Notes under the pieces: generated by a model
The model's database searches: none
What the model was told of the DNA's origin: nothing
What the model saw: only the letters and a program-made list of their open reading frames with translations
Translations under genes and position numbers: made by a program
Shown: one piece after another, positions 44,647 through 53,091 of the stretch
Layout: every line of letters starts with the position of its first letter
Position numbering within the stretch: position 1 is the first letter of the stretch
Origin: JAQBVV01 sp965249205
GTDB taxonomy: Bacteria; Acidobacteriota; Vicinamibacteria; Vicinamibacterales; UBA2999
Direction of reading: 5' to 3'
Assembly: GCA_965249205.1 (NCBI GenBank)
Contig: CBDFLL010000005.1
Coordinates: forward strand, 806,001-870,000
DNA: 64,000 bases

Positions 44647-45949
44647 CTAGCAGGCTGCTGAAAAACTCCGTGAAATGGGATCGACAGATCGATCCCGGCG
44701 TACTACCATGCTCCCAACACCGCTGAAGGGAGCCCCATCATGCGCGGACACGATGAGCAAAGCACTCACATGTTCAGCTACCTGTCGCCGGAACAGCGCG
44801 TGCCAGCCGACCATCCGCTCCGCGCGGTTCGCGCGCTGACGGACGAAGCGCTGAGAACGATGTCGCGCAGGTTCGCCGGCCTGTACGCCAACACAGGGCG
44901 TCCGTCGATCCCGCCGGAACAGCTGCTGCGCGCGTTGTTGCTGCAGGTGCTCTACACGGTGCGGAGCGAGCGGCTGCTGATGGAAGAGCTCAATTACAAC
45001 CTGCTGTTCCGCTGGTTCGTGGGCTTGAATTTGGACGACCCGGTTTGGCATCCCACCACGTTTACCAAGAATCGCGACCGGCTGCTGGCGGGCGATCTCG
45101 CGGCCGCCTTCTTTGATGCGGTGCAGGCCCACGCGCGGGCGGCCGGGCTGCTCTCGGACGAACACTTCACTGTGGATGGGACCCAATTGGAAGCGTGGGC
45201 CAGCCTGAAGAGCTTTCGGTGCCGGGACGCGGCGGAGAGCGACCCGCCCGATGACCCCGGGAATCCCACGGTCAACTTCCACGGGGAGCGGCGGCGCAAC
45301 GACACGCACCAGTCGACGACCGATCCGGAGGCGATGCTGCCTCGGAAGGGCCAGGGGAAGGAAGCCAAGCTGGCGTATCTGGGCCACGTGCTGCTGGACA
45401 ATCGACAGGGACTTGTCGCCAACGTCTGCGCGACTCACGCGACGGGGACCGCCGAACGCGAGGCAGCGGCGCTGTTGCTGGAGGCCAGCGCGCCGCCGGG
45501 CAGCACGGTCGGGGCGGACAAGGGCTACGATGTGGCAAGCTTTGTGGCCGCTGTCCGTATCCGGGCCGTCACGCCCCACGTTGCTCAGAAGGTCCGCTGG
45601 AGTGCGATCGATGGCCGGACCACGCGGCATGCGGGCTATCACGTCAGTCAGCGGAAACGGAAACTCGTAGAACAGGTCTTTGGCTGGATGAAGACCGTCG
45701 GCGGCTTGCGCAAACTCCGGCATCGCGGTGTCGCCCTCGTGGATTGGCAGCTTACCTTCGCCGCCACGGTCTATAACTTGGTCCGGCTGCGGAATCTGGA
45801 GGCGAGGTGTCCCTGATCACCGGCCGCGCGTGTCGCCGGCCCCTTGATCGGGGCCAGCGCACAGCCGTGCGCACCGTTGTCGGTCGGTGGTGACTCGCAT
45901 GATCCTTAGAAAACGGCCCGATCACCCGGGTTCTTCAGCAGCCTGCTAG
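44647..45949 (+). mobile_element. IS5-like insertion sequence, copy 2
   Basis: The core spans 44651-45945, again 1,295 bp, with CTAG on both sides (44647-44650 and 45946-45949). It has the same orientation as copy 1, 34.7 kb away. Because the MBOAT gene can be rebuilt exactly across it, the CTAG is shown to be a true 4-bp target duplication and not part of the element. Confidence 0.96.
44740..45816 (+). CDS. IS5-like transposase (copy 2)
   Basis: This 358-aa protein is identical to that of copy 1, with the same AGGGAG ribosome site and the same DDE-type residues (VDGTQ, ADKGYD, VEQVFGWMK). It is read opposite to the MBOAT gene it interrupts. Nothing indicates inactivation. Confidence 0.95.
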   Translation: MRGHDEQSTHMFSYLSPEQRVPADHPLRAVRALTDEALRTMSRRFAGLYANTGRPSIPPEQLLRALLLQVLYTVRSERLLMEELNYNLLFRWFVGLNLDDPVWHPTTFTKNRDRLLAGDLAAAFFDAVQAHARAAGLLSDEHFTVDGTQLEAWASLKSFRCRDAAESDPPDDPGNPTVNFHGERRRNDTHQSTTDPEAMLPRKGQGKEAKLAYLGHVLLDNRQGLVANVCATHATGTAEREAAALLLEASAPPGSTVGADKGYDVASFVAAVRIRAVTPHVAQKVRWSAIDGRTTRHAGYHVSQRKRKLVEQVFGWMKTVGGLRKLRHRGVALVDWQLTFAATVYNLVRLRNLEARCP

Positions 45950-46845
45950 TTGTCGCAATCGCACCAGGTCGCGCGCGAAGACCCGTCTTGAATAATTCGC
46001 GTCCGACGCTCAGAAAGACATACTCCCGCACCCACGACGACAGGCTCATGTGCCAGCGATTCCAGAATTCCTGGATGTTCGGGCTCAAATAGGGCCAATT
46101 GAAGTTTTCGGGGACCCGAATACTCATGAGCAACGAGACACCGATGGCGATGTCCGAATACGCGCTGAAATCAAGGTACAACTGAAGCGAATAGGCGAGC
46201 GTCGATGTCCAGGCGCCGAGCGCCGTCGTTGCGACGATCAAACCTGCGGCGACCGGCTGAAGCGGGTCGGCGAGCGCGATTTTCTTGATCAGGCCGCTGG
46301 CGATACGGATGCATCCGCGCGTCACATTCTCCGGTGACAACTGCGCCGAAGCGATCGCTTCGTTGAAATCCCGGTGTCGTTTGATGGGACCCGCCACCCG
46401 GCACGGAAAAAACAACGCGAACGCCGCCAGGCCGATAAAGGAACCGCCCTGGATCTTTCCCCGGCCGCGGTCGACCGCGTAGTGAATCAGCTCAAACGCG
46501 AGAAACGAAAAGCCGAGAGGCACGACAGCCCCGGGCAGCTTGACAAAAGCGAGCAAGAGCGCCAGCACGGCAACCGCGACCCAGCGCGTGTGTCGCCCTG
46601 ATGACAGGTAAGTCATGACGACGACGACGGCGACCAACCAGAGGGCGCCGGCCGCGAATGCCACATAGAAAGCAATGCCGGAGACGGTCAGCACGTGCGG
46701 ACGGAACGTCCGGGGCAGGGCAAAAAAGGCAATCCAGCACAGTACAGTCAGAACAACAAACTGCAGCGCGGCGATCGGCACTACGCCACTCGACCCCGTC
46801 ACTCGCGGCTGTAGGCCAGAGCGCGTGACCAGGCGGGCATTGGCG

Positions 46846-47004
46846 TCAGAACTGCCTGTAAATGAAAGGCGAAATAGATCGCCACTGCAAGAGCACGAAG
46901 AAGAGGCCCAGCAGTAACGCGGCGAGTGCGATCGGTGTCAGCCAGCGCCACTTTTCGGTGCGGAGAAACTCCAGGAATTCGGTCAGCAGGCTCTGTCGGG
47001 CCAT
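46846..47004 (-). CDS. DUF5989-family small membrane protein (52 aa)
   Basis: The gene encodes 52 residues: a polar start MARQSLLTEFLEFLRTEKWR, a single helix (about residues 21-39), and the end QWRSISPFIYRQF. The closing S-x-x-x-P-F-I-Y pattern is typical of DUF5989 proteins, which are often found before MBOAT or carbamoyltransferase genes. It lies 43 bases upstream of the MBOAT start and is probably the first gene of the acylation operon. Function unknown. A less typical relative is at 3256-3387. Confidence 0.75.
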   Translation of the reverse strand: MARQSLLTEFLEFLRTEKWRWLTPIALAALLLGLFFVLLQWRSISPFIYRQF

Positions 47005-47188
47005 CGTAGAACCTTCGAAGTCACGTTCAAGGGCTCCCTCCCTTCACCGTCAGGTACGTCATAACGGAACGCTCGACGCACCCACCGCGGTCGTGATCGC
47101 CGTGCCGACCGCCTTCGCGCCTGTCTGGCCCCCGTGAGGCCCGCTCAAGTCATCACCAATGAAGAAGCGCCGCGCCCTTCCTGGCCGA

Positions 47189-47202
47189 GCATTGTACAAT
47201 GC
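47189..47202. promoter_or_regulatory. Perfect 14-bp palindrome in the gap 47005-47281
   Basis: GCATTGTACAATGC is self-complementary. It lies 185 bases upstream of the DUF5989 start and 80 bases past the ABC-transporter stop. On the leftward strand it includes TACAAT, a fair -10 box, with TTAGAA 19 bases before it. It could be an operator or promoter for the acylation operon. It has no T-run and is not a typical terminator. No gene is visible in the remaining 277 bases. Confidence 0.35.
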
Positions 47203-47281
47203 CAACAGCTTGGCGTTCTAAGGACCGGCTAGGAGGGGTCTCACCCCTTACCCAGGCCGACCCGTCGGCGACGGCTGTTCC

Positions 47282-49009
47282 TTATTGCCCTGACTGAGGA
47301 CCGGCGGCCGCAGCCGTCAACACGGGCGCGAGCGTCACCACATGGTCGACGATCTCCAGCACCCTTTCATCGTGGGTCACCATGATCACGGTGCGATTCC
47401 TGGCTGCGTCGAGCAACGCGTCGTGCACGCGCTGCTCCGACGCAGAATCAAGGGCGCTGGTCGGCTCGTCCAGAATCAAGATTTCAGGATCACCAAGCAC
47501 GGCCCTGGCAATCGCCAACCGCTGCAACTGGCCTCCCGACAGCTTCGCCCCGCGATCGCCGACGACTGCGTCGTAGCCCTCCGGCAACTGGCTGATGAAC
47601 TCGTCGGCATGGGCAAGTCGCGCCGCCGCCATCAGCTGCTCGGCTGAGAAGCCAGCGCGCCCGAACCGGATGTTCTCGGCGATCGTCCCGTGAAAGATGA
47701 ACGGATCCTGGCCTACAAACCCGACATGCTGCAACCAGCTGCCAAGCGCGAAGGAATGAAGCGGGACTCCATCCACATTGATTGTGCCCGCGGTCGGCTC
47801 GAGCAGGCCGAGGAGCAGATTCACGGTCGTGGTTTTGCCGGAACCGGACGGGCCGGCAATCGCCGTGACGCGGCCGCACGGCAACGTGATGCGCAAGTCC
47901 TGCAACACCGGCGACCGTCCCTCGTAACGGAAGCTCACATCATGAAATTCGATGCCCTGTGCTAGTCCCGTGAACGCCTGAGTCCCGCTGCGAACGCCGA
48001 CATGCGCCTCCGTCATCACGCGATGCACACGCTCCAGATCAGGTTTTCTCTCCTGGATTTCCATCCACATTCGGCCGAGCGACGTGAGTGACGGCAACAA
48101 TTGCACAGTGGCGAGGCCGAACAGCCCCAGCGCCGGCAGCCACAGGGAAAACGAATCAGCGTTCGTGATGTGCCCGAACGCGATCGCACCAAGGAGTAGT
48201 AGCATCGCCGCCAGCTCCATCACATGACGTGGAACGGCCAGCCAGGTCAGAAACTTTGTGTAGAGCGCGCGATAGACGCCGTTGGCGCGTTCGAACCGTG
48301 ACAGCCAGTGCGCCTCGACCCCGTACGTTCGGAGATGGCGGATCCCGCTGAACAGCTGCTGCGCGATCTCCATCTGGTCGGCATGGGCGGCGGATCGCCC
48401 CTCGCCGGAGTCATACGCAAGCGTGACGGACAGCCACCGAGCGCCCACGAAGTAGATCAGCCCCAGAATCGCCACAGCCACCGTCGCTGTCGGAAACGTT
48501 GCCACCAGGACGGCGGAAATCGCGATCACCTTCATCATTTCCGCGAAACACTGTGGAATTCGTTGGAGGATCATCGCGACGTATTCTGGCGCGACGACAG
48601 CCTGGTACAGCAGTGTCCCGTGCTTCTGTGCCGTGAAGAATTGATACGGCAGGCCCGCGTACTCCGCCATGACTTTCTGCTTCAGGTCATAGAGGATTCG
48701 CCCGCCGGTCGATGCGATCAGTGCGTCTCGGGCGAAGAGCACGACCGCTCGCAGGAAAAGCGCACCCGCGAGCAACACGAACGCCGAGATAACCGGATCA
48801 GCAAAGGGCAGCATCCGAGCCGTGTCGAGCGTAAAACGCAATACTCCCGGTATCTGCCCCTGATCCACCGGCTGCACAATCGCGAGCAGCACCGGGAAAA
48901 AAGCTGCGATAGTGAACCCCTCGAGAACAGAGCCCACAAGCATGACGACCCCCAGCAGGCAGAACCGTCTCGTGTAGGGCTTGACGAAATAGCGCAGTGA
49001 CGATTTCAC
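47282..49009 (-). CDS. ABC transporter, fused permease and ATPase (MsbA/PglK-like)
   Basis: The protein is 575 aa. About six membrane helices occupy residues 15-320, followed by an ATPase domain with Walker A GPSGSGKTT, signature LSGGQLQRLAIARA and Walker B ILILDEPTSALD, then an H-loop in VTHDE. Half-size exporters like this dimerise and flip lipid-linked sugars or lipid A. In this locus a lipid-linked oligosaccharide flippase role (as for PglK) is likely. The GTG at 49009 is used as the start. Confidence 0.9.
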   Translation of the reverse strand: MKSSLRYFVKPYTRRFCLLGVVMLVGSVLEGFTIAAFFPVLLAIVQPVDQGQIPGVLRFTLDTARMLPFADPVISAFVLLAGALFLRAVVLFARDALIASTGGRILYDLKQKVMAEYAGLPYQFFTAQKHGTLLYQAVVAPEYVAMILQRIPQCFAEMMKVIAISAVLVATFPTATVAVAILGLIYFVGARWLSVTLAYDSGEGRSAAHADQMEIAQQLFSGIRHLRTYGVEAHWLSRFERANGVYRALYTKFLTWLAVPRHVMELAAMLLLLGAIAFGHITNADSFSLWLPALGLFGLATVQLLPSLTSLGRMWMEIQERKPDLERVHRVMTEAHVGVRSGTQAFTGLAQGIEFHDVSFRYEGRSPVLQDLRITLPCGRVTAIAGPSGSGKTTTVNLLLGLLEPTAGTINVDGVPLHSFALGSWLQHVGFVGQDPFIFHGTIAENIRFGRAGFSAEQLMAAARLAHADEFISQLPEGYDAVVGDRGAKLSGGQLQRLAIARAVLGDPEILILDEPTSALDSASEQRVHDALLDAARNRTVIMVTHDERVLEIVDHVVTLAPVLTAAAAGPQSGQ

Positions 49010-49453
49010 GAAACGAGCCTCACGAAGAAACTGCTGTCGGGGAGTTCCTCAAGCACGACGTGCCGAGGCCATGATCGAGACGGCAGACCGCGGTAACGCC
49101 CAGCGTGAAGGCCAGGATAGCGCTGCTGATTAACAGCCCGTGGTGAAAGTCCATCTGCATTCGACGAGCGACGCGTCCTCGCGGCCGGCGTTGCTCCTCC
49201 TTCAAATACAGGCGGTATTCTCAATCGTCGCGCCTTGTCCACGAGGCGCCTTGGTCGTCTCGGTGCGACGTCGGACTTTCACCACGGACTGCTAGTCCGC
49301 TGGAAACGTAATTCGTCACACAATTCCCGGGCGGGGCATCCCGCCTGGCAGCGTTGCGTCTCCCTCACATATGGCCAATATTCTCGGTCGTCGCGCCTCG
49401 CCATCCGGGCGCCGCGCTCCGGGACTTACGCAACGAATCACGTTTCCAGGGGA
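49010..49453. repeat. Non-coding region with a diverged direct repeat
   Basis: About 440 bases without a credible gene lie upstream of the ABC gene. Two diverged copies of a sequence lie 163 bases apart: around 49190-49245 and 49353-49408, sharing GCGTTGC, TATTCTC and TCGTCGCGCC in order. In addition GTGGTGAAAGTCC (from about 49139) and GGACTTTCACCAC (about 49272) are exact inverted repeats. The region may hold the ABC promoter or be the worn remains of a mobile element. Confidence 0.5.
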
Positions 49454-50998
49454 CTAGGGCTGACGCGCGACGAGGCCAGCAAGTGTAGGCGCACCCTGCG
49501 AACTCGCCGCGGGCGCCGACACCCTGAGTATATGGGGGGGAAGTGCGCCGGCCATCCCCATGGAGTGCTCATACCGAGAGGCAGCCCGGTTCTCGTTGAA
49601 CGGGATGCCCAGCCGAGACCTCACGGTACGCTCAACCCAGTCCCGTCCGGCGACCAGTTCGCCGGTGCTGAGGCTATCTGTAAAGACGTAGGCCTCATAC
49701 CCGCCATCGGGGTCGCCTTTGTAGTAATCAGCAACTTCGCTGAAGTCCAGGTCGTACGCGTGCAGGCGGTCGTTCGTCTTCGGCGTCGTGTACGTATACA
49801 CGCCCGGCAGCTCCGGATGCGGCACCGCCTCGTCGTAATACGGCGTACCCGGATAGGTTGTGATGATCGTGCAGTCAAAGTCCGCAGGTCGCACTCCAAT
49901 GAGCCAGTCGTGCAGGCTGGTAACTGTCTCGTCGCTCTCCCCGGGATGGCCAAGCGACATCAGCGCCTTGACCTTGAGTCCGTGGCGAGTGGCCATCTCC
50001 ATGCAGCGAGTGTTGTCATCCCGCGTCGCACGCTTGTTGATGTTCTTGAGAATACGTTCGCTTCCCGCTTCAAACCCGACGAGCAGCCAGCGGAATCCCG
50101 CGCGGTACATGGCTTCTGCCTGCTGCTCGGTAAAGAGTTCCGACTTGATGAAGCCACGCAAACGGAAGTCGATCCCGAGGCGCGCCTGCAGATCGGAAAT
50201 ACAGTTCATCAGTTCGACCATCGAGCGGCTCACGTTCAACTCATCATCGTAGAACATGAACCCCGTGTAACCGTACACACGATGGAGATCCTCAATTTCG
50301 CCCACGATCGACGCTGTGCTCCGTGTTCGGATCTGCCTCAGCGAAGGTGAATTGCGACCTCCACAGAATCCGCAGCCGAACGGGCACCCGAGTTGCGCAA
50401 TCAGGCTGACCGCTCCACGGCCGTCGATTTCGTAGCGATAGCTGCTCATGTCCACGAGATGCCGTGCGGGCATCGGCAGCTGGTCGTAATCCTGATCGGT
50501 GAGAAAAAGCCGCCCCTTCGGCGCGTCGGCGTCCACGACCGGCTCGGCACCGGTGAGGGCGTCGAAGATTGCCACTTCGCCATCACCAGCCACGAGCACG
50601 TCCGCCAAGGCGCGCAGCCGGTCAAAGGCAACATGGCCGCGCCCGTTCGTCCTGAGCTCGCGCGCCTCACGTTTACGCGCGGCGTTCACGAGCGTCACGT
50701 GCGGGCCGCCGAGCACAATGCGTGCATCCGGCCGAACAGCTCGAATGCGCTCGATGACTTTTCGCGCCGCCGGAAGCTGTGGGGTAGTCGTGGTTAAACC
50801 GAATGCGGTCGCCGCAGACACCTTCGCGTGGTCCTCAACGGCCTCCAGGTAATTCTCGATGCCAGACAGATCCAACACCTCGACGGGATACCCTGCCCGC
50901 TCAAGCACCGCGGCGATGCGAAGAATGCCGAGGCTCACAAACACCCGTTCGTCGAGCAGGAACACCGACGGCGGAACGATCAAACAGACAGTCGTCAC
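49454..50998 (-). CDS. B12-binding-type radical SAM protein (514 aa)
   Basis: The GTG at 50998 has a GAGGAG ribosome site seven bases upstream and gives VTTVCLIVPPSVFLLDERVF. The N-terminal domain is B12-binding-like (LGGPHVTL, VAGDGEVAIFDAL). The radical SAM core has AQLGCPFGCGFCGGRNS (C-x3-C-x2-C), FMFYDDELNVS, VGFEAGSERIL and MSLGHPGESDE. The subgroup resembles Fe-S oxidoreductases of the BchE/MiaB-like class with no assigned substrate. Leftward gene, divergent from the membrane protein at 51106. Confidence 0.87.
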   Translation of the reverse strand: MTTVCLIVPPSVFLLDERVFVSLGILRIAAVLERAGYPVEVLDLSGIENYLEAVEDHAKVSAATAFGLTTTTPQLPAARKVIERIRAVRPDARIVLGGPHVTLVNAARKREARELRTNGRGHVAFDRLRALADVLVAGDGEVAIFDALTGAEPVVDADAPKGRLFLTDQDYDQLPMPARHLVDMSSYRYEIDGRGAVSLIAQLGCPFGCGFCGGRNSPSLRQIRTRSTASIVGEIEDLHRVYGYTGFMFYDDELNVSRSMVELMNCISDLQARLGIDFRLRGFIKSELFTEQQAEAMYRAGFRWLLVGFEAGSERILKNINKRATRDDNTRCMEMATRHGLKVKALMSLGHPGESDETVTSLHDWLIGVRPADFDCTIITTYPGTPYYDEAVPHPELPGVYTYTTPKTNDRLHAYDLDFSEVADYYKGDPDGGYEAYVFTDSLSTGELVAGRDWVERTVRSRLGIPFNENRAASRYEHSMGMAGALPPHILRVSAPAASSQGAPTLAGLVARQP

Positions 50999-51105
50999 CG
51001 CGCACTCCTCGACACACGAGACGCGCTCTCCAGGCGAGAATCCACCTTGTTGACCGTTAGACGAGTCCTGATCGCGGACATGTACCAACCTTCCTGACCG
51101 CCGTA

Positions 51106-52485
51106 TTGTATCGCATTCGACGCGCACAACTGCGCGCACACACGGAAGAGATCCTCGGATACGCGAAGGCGCTGAGGCTCTCAGAACTGCTATCATCTGC
51201 GGTCGTGATCTTGCCGTCCCTGCCCGCCTCCGTTCGGCGTACGGTGTCGAAGTTTCTCTCGGCCAGCAGCTTCATACACCTCTCTCTGATCGTGAGCGCG
51301 TTCGCAGCCCTGCGAGTCTTCCTGGCCCTAAGGGACGGGATCGTAGTTGCGGGTGACAACGCTCCGGAGGCTGGTGCTGCGCTTGGGCTGTTTTGGACGG
51401 GAGAAGTGACCTTCGACCAGCTACTCGTTGGACAGGCGGGGACCTTCCTCCAGCAACGAGCAACGCAATTGCTCTATCCGCTCCTGATTTCGCTCTACAG
51501 GCCGCTAGGTTTGAGCATCCCGACGCACCTTCTGCTGCTCAACACGGTTCTCGGCGCGGTCATGATTGTCGCATCGTACTTCGTTGGCAAGCGACTGTAC
51601 GGCAAGGCCTACGCCGTTCTGGTTGCGTTGCTGATGTGTTCGTTGTCGGGCCTCTACTGGATTGCTCGGTTCGCGGTTGTCGATAACGCCTTTTACGCCA
51701 TCATTCCACTGGCAGCTCTGTCGACCCTTCACTGGGATCGTCGCCGGACGATGCCAAGCGCACTGCTGATGGCTCTGGCATTCGGCGCGCTGGTGTTGAC
51801 CCGACCTGAGTCGTCCCTCGTTGTCCTCTCCGTCAGCGGTGTCATCATATGGAGTCGCGCGCGCCGCTCTTTCTCCCGCGTCGCCGTGCTCACCGCCCTC
51901 CTGCTCAGCCTGGCAGGCGCCGCAATCGGATCCGTTGCGCTGATTCGTGCGTCCCCGTCCTTGACAAGGACGCTGCTGACACAAGCCCACATTGCCTGGG
52001 GGCTCACGTTGTCCGCGGAGACGCTGTTCAATCGCGGGGGAGTGGAATTCGATGCGATGCTGGCCAGGAATAACGCTCGGAACCAAGAGAACACAGACGA
52101 TATGCATTTTGAGATGGCAACCGAGGCCATTGCGGTGATTCGAGCCAATCCGGTGTGGTACGTGGCGAAGATTCCGTTACGCAGCGCGGCGCTCATGTTC
52201 CCATGGACATATCAGCCCTGGAGCGTTCGGCACATCGTGTACGAGGCGATCTATACCATCTTCATCGTCACGGGCTTGGTCCTCTTGATTCGCCACGGAG
52301 ATCTCCCGCAGTCGCTCGTGCTGCTGATGGCGATTCCGCTGTCGATCTGGCTGTTCTTGGGTGCGTACGCCATTGACAACGACATCAAACACAGAAATGG
52401 AATGCTGGTTGCGATGAATCTCATCGCGCCCGCAGGCTATTTCCTGACTCGGCGATCCCAGTCCGAGCCCGTCGCCCGTGTCTAG
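51106..52485 (+). CDS. Multi-pass membrane protein, GT-C/GT39-like
   Basis: The product is up to 459 aa. The first 45 residues are weakly coding, so an internal start is possible. There are about nine helices. After the first helix the loop RDGIVVAGDNAPEAGAALGL has acidic residues at the place where GT-C enzymes bind the lipid-phosphate sugar, followed by QQRATQLLYPLLISLYRPLG. Later RFAVVDNAFYAIIPLAAL resembles the PMT_2 pattern. It begins a rightward group with a NUDIX gene (8-base overlap) and a radical SAM gene. Sugar donor unknown. Confidence 0.65.
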   Translation: MYRIRRAQLRAHTEEILGYAKALRLSELLSSAVVILPSLPASVRRTVSKFLSASSFIHLSLIVSAFAALRVFLALRDGIVVAGDNAPEAGAALGLFWTGEVTFDQLLVGQAGTFLQQRATQLLYPLLISLYRPLGLSIPTHLLLLNTVLGAVMIVASYFVGKRLYGKAYAVLVALLMCSLSGLYWIARFAVVDNAFYAIIPLAALSTLHWDRRRTMPSALLMALAFGALVLTRPESSLVVLSVSGVIIWSRARRSFSRVAVLTALLLSLAGAAIGSVALIRASPSLTRTLLTQAHIAWGLTLSAETLFNRGGVEFDAMLARNNARNQENTDDMHFEMATEAIAVIRANPVWYVAKIPLRSAALMFPWTYQPWSVRHIVYEAIYTIFIVTGLVLLIRHGDLPQSLVLLMAIPLSIWLFLGAYAIDNDIKHRNGMLVAMNLIAPAGYFLTRRSQSEPVARV

Positions 52486-53020
52486 GCGCGGGCAATCAGC
52501 CGCCGGCGCGGTCGAGTATTCGACACCCTGGTTCGAGGTGATATCCAAGCAGGTCGCGGGCGAACCGGAACCCTACTACTCCCTGCGGATGCCGGACTAC
52601 GTGTCTATCGTGGCGCTGACCGCGGATCACGAGATCGTTCTCGTCAGGCAGTATCGCCCCGCCGTGGAGGCGTACACGCTGGAGCTGCCGTCTGGGCACG
52701 TGGATGCTGGGCAGACGCCCGAGGAATCGGCCGGGCGCGAACTCCTCGAGGAGACCGGATTCACGCCCCGGAAGTGGGAATTCCTTGGGACGTTACTGAG
52801 CGACACAGAACGAAACGAAAACAGAACGTGGTGTTACCTGGCTCCCGACGTCGTCCCACCAGCACCGGACTGGGTCCCTGAAAAGGGAGTCGAGGTAGTC
52901 CTGTCGCCGATCGATGACTTGCATGATCTGATCCTCCGCGGGGAATTCAGCCATGCCATCGCCATCCTGCGGCGCGAGCGAGGCCTGTCGTCACTCTTGT
53001 CGACACCAGCGGTTACATGA
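52478..53020 (+). CDS. NUDIX hydrolase (ADP-ribose pyrophosphatase-like)
   Basis: The protein is 180 aa with a GTG start that overlaps the upstream stop by eight bases. The NUDIX box is complete: GHVDAGQTPEESAGRELLEETGF. The IVLVRQYRPAVEAYTLELPSG stretch ahead of it is typical of ADP-sugar pyrophosphatases. It could hydrolyse a nucleotide sugar and so tune the precursor pools of this locus; a general housekeeping role is equally possible. Confidence 0.85.
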   Translation: MSRRGQSAAGAVEYSTPWFEVISKQVAGEPEPYYSLRMPDYVSIVALTADHEIVLVRQYRPAVEAYTLELPSGHVDAGQTPEESAGRELLEETGFTPRKWEFLGTLLSDTERNENRTWCYLAPDVVPPAPDWVPEKGVEVVLSPIDDLHDLILRGEFSHAIAILRRERGLSSLLSTPAVT

Positions 53021-53091
53021 ACTTTCGGAGTCGACAGTGGCACAAGGCACTGACGTCGGGCTCCAGTGCCTTGGTTGACGCGATTGAGTCT

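Larger units (their letters stand above)
44355..46802 (-). pseudogene. MBOAT O-acyltransferase (AlgI/DltB-like) interrupted by IS copy 2
   Basis: The N-terminal part (46802-45946) and C-terminal part (44646-44355) flank the insertion. Removing one CTAG and the 1,295-bp core joins them in frame: 1,149 bases, 382 aa, with the joint reading AIATTSYILTFLTIGAWHG. The first part has membrane helices and EFWNRWHMSLSSWVREY, and the second has the putative catalytic His in GAWHGL. Family members move acyl groups across or at the membrane to sugars. The gene is split now, so acylation by this route is probably off unless the element excises precisely. The start is a GTG. Confidence 0.88.

Noticed and set aside
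9929..45949. Copies 1 and 2 as the ends of a composite transposon carrying the sugar operons
   Set aside because: Each copy has its own CTAG duplication, and the MBOAT gene is continuous across copy 2, so they are independent insertions.
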